From Mucilaginibacter sp. SJ (GTDB lineage: Bacteria; Bacteroidota; Bacteroidia; Sphingobacteriales; Sphingobacteriaceae): a stretch of DNA of 64,000 nucleotides. Where the stretch lies: the NCBI RefSeq assembly GCF_028993635.1, contig NZ_CP118631.1, positions 2,418,001-2,482,000 of the forward strand, in the 5' to 3' direction. This document shows, one piece after another, positions 59,513 to 64,000 of the stretch (its first letter is position 1; each line of letters opens with the position of its first letter). The notes beneath the pieces were generated by a model. The model worked only from the letters and a program-made list of their open reading frames with translations. It was not told the DNA's origin and made no database searches. Made by a program: the position numbers and the translations under genes.

Positions 59513-62299
59513 TTATTTACCAGAAAAATCAAAATACAGGTTCAGCGAAAGCGCATCTTCTATATTCCTGTCGTAATTAAAATATTGGTTCTTTTGCCCG
59601 CCCGGACCAAGCTTTTCAGGCTTTTGCGATTTGGTACCTATCGGCGTTATACCATGCATAAACGAAATATCGCCCGGAGGGAAAGCCGGTGCTACATTAT
59701 ATGTTTTTGCAGGATTTGCCGGGGTAAACAGGCGCATAAAAACATCGCGGCTGTTGCATACTATAGTTACAGGCTGCCCGGTGGTTTGCAATTTCATCCA
59801 ATATAAATTGGAGTAATAGCCTTTAAACTCCGGGTAAACAACCTTGCCTTGCCCGGTTATGGTATTGTTGTACGTTTTATCCCATACACCCAGCGACGTG
59901 CCTTTCATGCGGTTTTTCCATACCCGGTAGGGGCCGTCGCCCATATAGCTAACCCCCTTGATCTCTTTTTCGGGGAAGGAGAAATTAACGCCAAGCAACG
60001 GAGCATCCTCGCCAATCGGCCAATATTTTACCTCAAGCTGCACCCAGCCCGATGGGTAGATCGTCCACTTCAATAAAGGCTCGGATTTTTTGGGTGGAAA
60101 TACTCCCTCAACCACCAGGTTATCGCCTTCATAATGATAGGTGAGCTTTTCAAAACCTGTTTGATCCTGCCCTTCAACCAACACAGGGCCATTGTTGAAA
60201 GGAATATCGCCCTTAGCGTTTTTCACACTAACCAATATGCCCGAATTGCGGTTAAACGCCAACTCGATCCCGTTACCGGTTTTTACCTTGTACAGCGAAT
60301 CCGTTTCGGTAATTACAGCCTTGCTTCCGCCTGTTTTAGTGATAATACGGTTAGTGATCTTATCATGGTTGCTTACCGGAAAATTCCAGGTAAACAGCTC
60401 GTGCTTGTTTACATCAAAAGCCGATATATACAGCACATCATAATTTTGCCAGTCCTTTGGTAATTGTAATTGCAGGTTTCCATACTGACCGGGCGCAACT
60501 TCAGGTGAAGCAATAGTACCTTTTTTACTGGTTGAAGCAGCCCCATTGAGCGTAGCCAGTTTATAGCTGAATGTGCATAGTTTGAGGTTGGTGAAGGAAT
60601 ACCTATTCTCTAAACGCAAGGTACCATTGAACGCAGGAGTTATTTCGCGTGGTTCCAGGTAAACCGGGCTCCAGATTTCTTTAATAGCATAATAGCTGCC
60701 TTCCTTCTCGTGGTAAGGGCCTACAATACCGTCGGGGCCGTGATCGCCATCGGTATCAAGCTCACCGTTTTTATCGGTACGAACTACGGCTTCATCAGCA
60801 AAGTCCCAGATAAAACCACCTGCCGAAATTGGCGTATGCCACATCTGTTTCCAGAAATCATCCAGTCCGGCGCCTGCGCCACCATCGTATAAGCCGTGTA
60901 AAAACTCGGTCGGGAAAAATATGTCGTGACCATTTATTCCGGTGTTGGTGCCGTAGTCGTAGTTGATGTAATGCTGCGTATTTGTTCCGCGGAAGATGCC
61001 CCATGGATGGATCAGCGGGCGTTTTTGAAGATCCAGCTCATCAAACCAATGATCGAGGTTGAAGTTAAAACCTCCTTCATTACCGTTATCCCATAGAACG
61101 ATGGATGGGTGATTGATATCTTTTTCGATCAGCTCTTTTGCTAATTTGGAGCCAACCACATCGTCATAGGCATGATGCCAGCCGGTAAGCTCGTCCAGTA
61201 CAAAAAGACCCAATGAATCGCATACGTCCAGGAAATGATCATCAGGAGGGTAGTGCGACATACGTACCGCGTTCATGTTCATGTCTTTCATCAGCTGAAC
61301 ATCCCCAATGCTTACCTTTTTGTTTAAGGCCCTGCCTGTGGTTGGCCAAAACGAATGGCGGTTTACACCTTTAAATTTGATCTTTGCGTTGTTTACATAA
61401 ATACCGTCATGTTCCCTCAATTCAACCGTACGGAAGCCGATGCGTTGTTTTACAGTATGAACAGGCTTGCCATTTTCATTCAGCGTAAACACTACTTTAT
61501 ATAGATTAGGGAACTCCGGCGACCATAATTTAGGAGAAACTACATGCGTGCTGATATTGACAAGGGTATCGCCCGTATTAACTTTGACGGAGAAAGGAGT
61601 ACCTAACTTTTGGCCGGTCAAGGCATATACCTGTCCTGTTATTATACCGCTTTTTACAGATGTCAGCCGCAGTCGTGCTTTTAAATCACCATTGGCTTTG
61701 GCATCAACAGCGTAATAGCTGATGTGCGATTTAGGGGCGGCTTCTAAAAATACCGGCCTGAAAATCCCACCGAAGATCCAGAAATCACCTTTGCGTTCGG
61801 CTGCGTTTACTGATGCATTGGCCGAATGTTTGGATACAGTTACCTCCAGCAGGTTTGATTTGCCGTAATTAAGCGAAGCGCTTACATCGTATTTGAAACG
61901 GTAAAATGATCCCTGGTGAATTGGTCCGGCGGATTTGCCGTTTAACTTCACCTCGGTATCGGTCATGGAGCCATCAAAAACGATGTTTATGGCTTTACCC
62001 TGCCATGATGCGGGCACGTTAAACTCGTATTTATAAAGCCCTTGCTCCTTACCTCTTAAACTATCCTTAGCAAGACCGTAGTTGTACTTACCAAAACCCT
62101 GAAACTCCCAGTTTGAGGGAACAGGGATGGTAGTCCACTTGCCCGAATTATTGCCCGCGGTGCAGAAAAACTGCCAGTTTACTGTATGATCGCTCCCTGT
62201 ACCCGACAGGAATAACTTTTGTGTTTCCTGGGCATGGCTTACCGACCGGCTGATAACAAATAGTAAAACAATCCATATTTTAAAGCAGGCAGATTTCAT
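59513..62299 (-). CDS. GH2-family glycosidase, second
   Basis: A 928-residue exported GH2 enzyme. Signal peptide ending SVSHAQ (residue 24); sugar-binding domain (TIPVPSNWEFQGFGKYNYG... DTEVKLNGKSAG); Ig-like domain; barrel with GVNRHSFWP, MSHYPPDDHFLDVCDSLGLFVLDE, acid/base Glu408 in DNGNEGG, and a nucleophile-position Glu465 in FPTEFLHG. The nucleophile motif and the shorter C-terminal part differ from LacZ-type enzymes, so beta-galactosidase, glucuronidase or another exo-activity are all possible. 8 nt after the acetylesterase gene and 3 nt before GH78. Confidence 0.9.
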   Translation of the reverse strand: MKSACFKIWIVLLFVISRSVSHAQETQKLFLSGTGSDHTVNWQFFCTAGNNSGKWTTIPVPSNWEFQGFGKYNYGLAKDSLRGKEQGLYKYEFNVPASWQGKAINIVFDGSMTDTEVKLNGKSAGPIHQGSFYRFKYDVSASLNYGKSNLLEVTVSKHSANASVNAAERKGDFWIFGGIFRPVFLEAAPKSHISYYAVDAKANGDLKARLRLTSVKSGIITGQVYALTGQKLGTPFSVKVNTGDTLVNISTHVVSPKLWSPEFPNLYKVVFTLNENGKPVHTVKQRIGFRTVELREHDGIYVNNAKIKFKGVNRHSFWPTTGRALNKKVSIGDVQLMKDMNMNAVRMSHYPPDDHFLDVCDSLGLFVLDELTGWHHAYDDVVGSKLAKELIEKDINHPSIVLWDNGNEGGFNFNLDHWFDELDLQKRPLIHPWGIFRGTNTQHYINYDYGTNTGINGHDIFFPTEFLHGLYDGGAGAGLDDFWKQMWHTPISAGGFIWDFADEAVVRTDKNGELDTDGDHGPDGIVGPYHEKEGSYYAIKEIWSPVYLEPREITPAFNGTLRLENRYSFTNLKLCTFSYKLATLNGAASTSKKGTIASPEVAPGQYGNLQLQLPKDWQNYDVLYISAFDVNKHELFTWNFPVSNHDKITNRIITKTGGSKAVITETDSLYKVKTGNGIELAFNRNSGILVSVKNAKGDIPFNNGPVLVEGQDQTGFEKLTYHYEGDNLVVEGVFPPKKSEPLLKWTIYPSGWVQLEVKYWPIGEDAPLLGVNFSFPEKEIKGVSYMGDGPYRVWKNRMKGTSLGVWDKTYNNTITGQGKVVYPEFKGYYSNLYWMKLQTTGQPVTIVCNSRDVFMRLFTPANPAKTYNVAPAFPPGDISFMHGITPIGTKSQKPEKLGPGGQKNQYFNYDRNIEDALSLNLYFDFSGK

Positions 62300-62307
62300 T
62301 AGTATAT

Positions 62308-63762
62308 TCAGTTAGCAGTTAAAGTAAATTTCAAAGGATTATCTGTACGGAAGGGAGCAGCAGGCAAACCATCCTTGTTATAAAAATTAGGCTGAGCGGA
62401 CTCCGACCAGGCAAAGCGCGCGGCTACAGGTTTGGTAGCTGACGTAGCCGATACTTCAACCGTATTCCCTTTTATTATGGCAGTGGCGGCAACAAAGTTG
62501 CCATCAGCCCCGGCAATAGTGAAATCAGTTAGTGGTTTACCATCGTGGCTCTCCAATCCGGTACCTACATGCTCAAACTCAAGGATGATCTTGTCGCCGT
62601 TTATTTTCATGCTTTTGTACACCGGGCCCGAAAAAACTACCTGTTGTTTATAGGTATTGGCGAGTGCCTGTAGTTCCAACCTTCTACCTATCTCCCATTT
62701 AAATGGCGGGTGGATATTTTTGAGATCATCGTTCAGGTCAGTTGTAATGATCATACCTGTATGCGGAATCTGCAAAGCTGCGGCCTGCGCTTCGCGCAAT
62801 TCGGGTTCGGTAAATGAGGTATAGGTTACGGGGCCTTTTCCCTGGGTATAGTAATACGGCGCTATCTGCACGTAATAAAACGGCAATGTTTTATCGGCCC
62901 AGAGTTCACGCCAGTTATTGATCAGCGCCTCCATTTTGTAGGTATAGCTGATGGTTTCACCTAAAAAGCAGGCGCTTTCGCCCTGGTACCATAAAAAGCC
63001 TTTCAGCGCGAACGGAGCAACTGGTTCAATCATTTTGGCATAAAACTTACCCGGATCGCCATCAATTTTAATATTATTTGCCTTGAAATATGGGATAGCA
63101 TCAAAACCCTCCTGCGAGATCCAGGGCTCGATACGGCTACCGCTCACTGCCGATGAAATAATACCTACCGGTACATTGAGATCATGCTGCAGGTTTTTAG
63201 CGAAGAAATAGCCCGCAGCTGAAAATGCCCTCAAAGCCGAATCTTCGGCCACGCTCCATCCCGAGTGGGTTGAATCGGGCTTTAACATATTTTTCTGCGT
63301 AACCAGGAAGATCCTGATCTGTGGGTTATGTGCGCGATCCAGCTCATCAACCGGCGAGTTTGCTGTACTGGTATCCGGCTTTTTCACCTTGCTGTTCTTG
63401 CGCATTTCGTACTGCATATTTGATTGGCCTGAGCAAAGCCATACCTCGCCCACCAGTATATTTTGCAGTTGAATAGTGTTTTTTCCTAAGATCGTCAGCG
63501 TCGCTGGTTTGGCAGATGCAGGCATCGCGTCAAGCTTTACCATCCATTTGCCCGCCGCATCTGCCGTGGTTGTTTTGGTTTGCTTAGCGAACTTTACCGT
63601 TACCTTTTCGCCCGATGTTGCAGTGCCCCAGACAGGCACCGGAGCATTACGCTGCAATACCATATTGTTGCCTAATACTTTGGGCAAAACAACCTGCGCC
63701 CCGGCAATTCCGGAGCTTAGCAGGCATATCGTCAACCAACAATATTTTATCAGGCGTAACAT
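62308..63762 (-). CDS. Sialate O-acetylesterase-type SGNH esterase, second
   Basis: A 484-residue exported esterase. Signal peptide ending GIAGAQ (residue 22); VLPKVLGNNMVLQRNAPVPVWGTA beta-domain; nucleophile motif CSGQSNMQYEM; WYQGESACF block; and DLKNIHPPFKWEIGRRL with the catalytic His. It probably deacetylates pectic sugars so that the GH78/GH2 enzymes can act. Its ATG shares a base with the stop codon of the gene entering from the right (TAATG), so the two are translationally coupled. Paralogous to 31236-32657 but not closely so. Confidence 0.93.
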   Translation of the reverse strand: MLRLIKYCWLTICLLSSGIAGAQVVLPKVLGNNMVLQRNAPVPVWGTATSGEKVTVKFAKQTKTTTADAAGKWMVKLDAMPASAKPATLTILGKNTIQLQNILVGEVWLCSGQSNMQYEMRKNSKVKKPDTSTANSPVDELDRAHNPQIRIFLVTQKNMLKPDSTHSGWSVAEDSALRAFSAAGYFFAKNLQHDLNVPVGIISSAVSGSRIEPWISQEGFDAIPYFKANNIKIDGDPGKFYAKMIEPVAPFALKGFLWYQGESACFLGETISYTYKMEALINNWRELWADKTLPFYYVQIAPYYYTQGKGPVTYTSFTEPELREAQAAALQIPHTGMIITTDLNDDLKNIHPPFKWEIGRRLELQALANTYKQQVVFSGPVYKSMKINGDKIILEFEHVGTGLESHDGKPLTDFTIAGADGNFVAATAIIKGNTVEVSATSATKPVAARFAWSESAQPNFYNKDGLPAAPFRTDNPLKFTLTAN

Positions 63763-64000
63763 TAGTAACTACTTGTTTTAAATGATTTGATATAGAAAAC
63801 AGCTTGCTTCGCTGATTCTCCTGCGTTTGGCCGGTCGTAATCCTGATCGGTAGGGGTATCAGCATCCGGGAACCTCCGGATATCCCCGGTACGGAACACC
63901 ACCCGGTTTACACTCAGCACCGGCGCGAAAAACAGGCCGGTAAGTACATCCTTTCCGTTTACATTCACCGTGTAAAAGCGGGTATCGGTATTCAGCTTTA
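63762..64000 (-). CDS. C-terminal end of an exported beta-rich protein (runs off the right edge)
   Basis: The last 78 codons of a gene entering from beyond 64000. The visible part (FYTVNVNGKDVLTGLFFAPVLSVNRVVFRTGDIRRFPDADTPTDQDYD) is a string of short beta strands ending in ...IKSFKTSSY. I do not recognise the family from this fragment. The FRTG and TPTDxDYD motifs suggest a C-terminal beta-sandwich of a large glycan-active enzyme, but this is a guess. It overlaps the acetylesterase start by one base and is therefore part of the same operon. Confidence 0.75.
   Translation of the reverse strand, partial: KLNTDTRFYTVNVNGKDVLTGLFFAPVLSVNRVVFRTGDIRRFPDADTPTDQDYDRPNAGESAKQAVFYIKSFKTSSY

Overview
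The window looks like chromosome of a Bacteroidota member, most likely Sphingobacteriaceae (Mucilaginibacter- or Pedobacter-like). This is inferred from a SusC/SusD pair, a hybrid two-component (HTCS) sensor, very many exported plant-glycan hydrolases, DUF3826, DUF5703 and DUF5009 proteins, one TAnnTTTG-type promoter candidate, and dispersed palindromic and heptamer intergenic repeats. No rRNA, tRNA, CRISPR array, transposase or phage gene was seen.

Layout, left to right. (1) 1-1163: the start of an HTCS-type sensor running off the left edge, and a type 1 isopentenyl-diphosphate isomerase. (2) 1286-7149, minus strand: candidate promoter, complete SAM-I (S-box) riboswitch, TlpA-like thioredoxin, SusC, SusD, terminator. 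This is a nutrient-uptake locus apparently under S-adenosylmethionine control. (3) 7302-9339: nagB-like and nagA genes behind a perfect 22-bp palindromic operator. (4) 9437-11829: an AraC-type regulator, a SnoaL-like protein and a PEP-mutase-family protein, each preceded by the same box and together forming a small regulon. (5) 11911-17107: a three-gene arabinan/arabinoside module (double-domain GH43, GH51, GH43) ending in a strong terminator. (6) 17619-24931: a GH89 alpha-N-acetylglucosaminidase translationally coupled to an HGSNAT-like membrane acyltransferase, a TonB-dependent receptor behind a DtxR-like box, and class I fructose-1,6-bisphosphatase. (7) 25347-34971, the only long plus-strand operon: Fe-dependent alcohol dehydrogenase, DapA-family aldolase, PdxA-like dehydrogenase, DUF1537 acid-sugar kinase, sodium symporter, SGNH acetylesterase, DUF5703 glycosidase-like protein. 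(8) 35601-64000, minus strand: GH127, then two tightly packed operons aimed at rhamnose- and galactose-containing pectic glycans (GH106, GH2, two GH78, beta-helix protein, exported rhamnose mutarotase-like protein, exported epimerase-like TIM barrel, STN-fused esterase, sialidase-like propeller, DUF3826, second GH2, acetylesterase, and the end of one more gene).

The window as a whole is a pectin/plant cell-wall saccharification region. Exported enzymes remove arabinose, rhamnose, galactose and acetyl groups, and symporters (29661, 46964) carry products inward. The most interesting proposal is the four-enzyme set at 25347-29664. On chemical grounds it would convert a seven-carbon 2-keto-3-deoxy-aldarate such as Dha (3-deoxy-D-lyxo-2-heptulosarate, a constituent of rhamnogalacturonan-II) into pyruvate plus D-threonate, and then into dihydroxyacetone phosphate. 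The second is the SAM riboswitch in front of a TlpA/SusC/SusD operon. Palindromic and heptamer repeats are concentrated in the gaps between transcription units.
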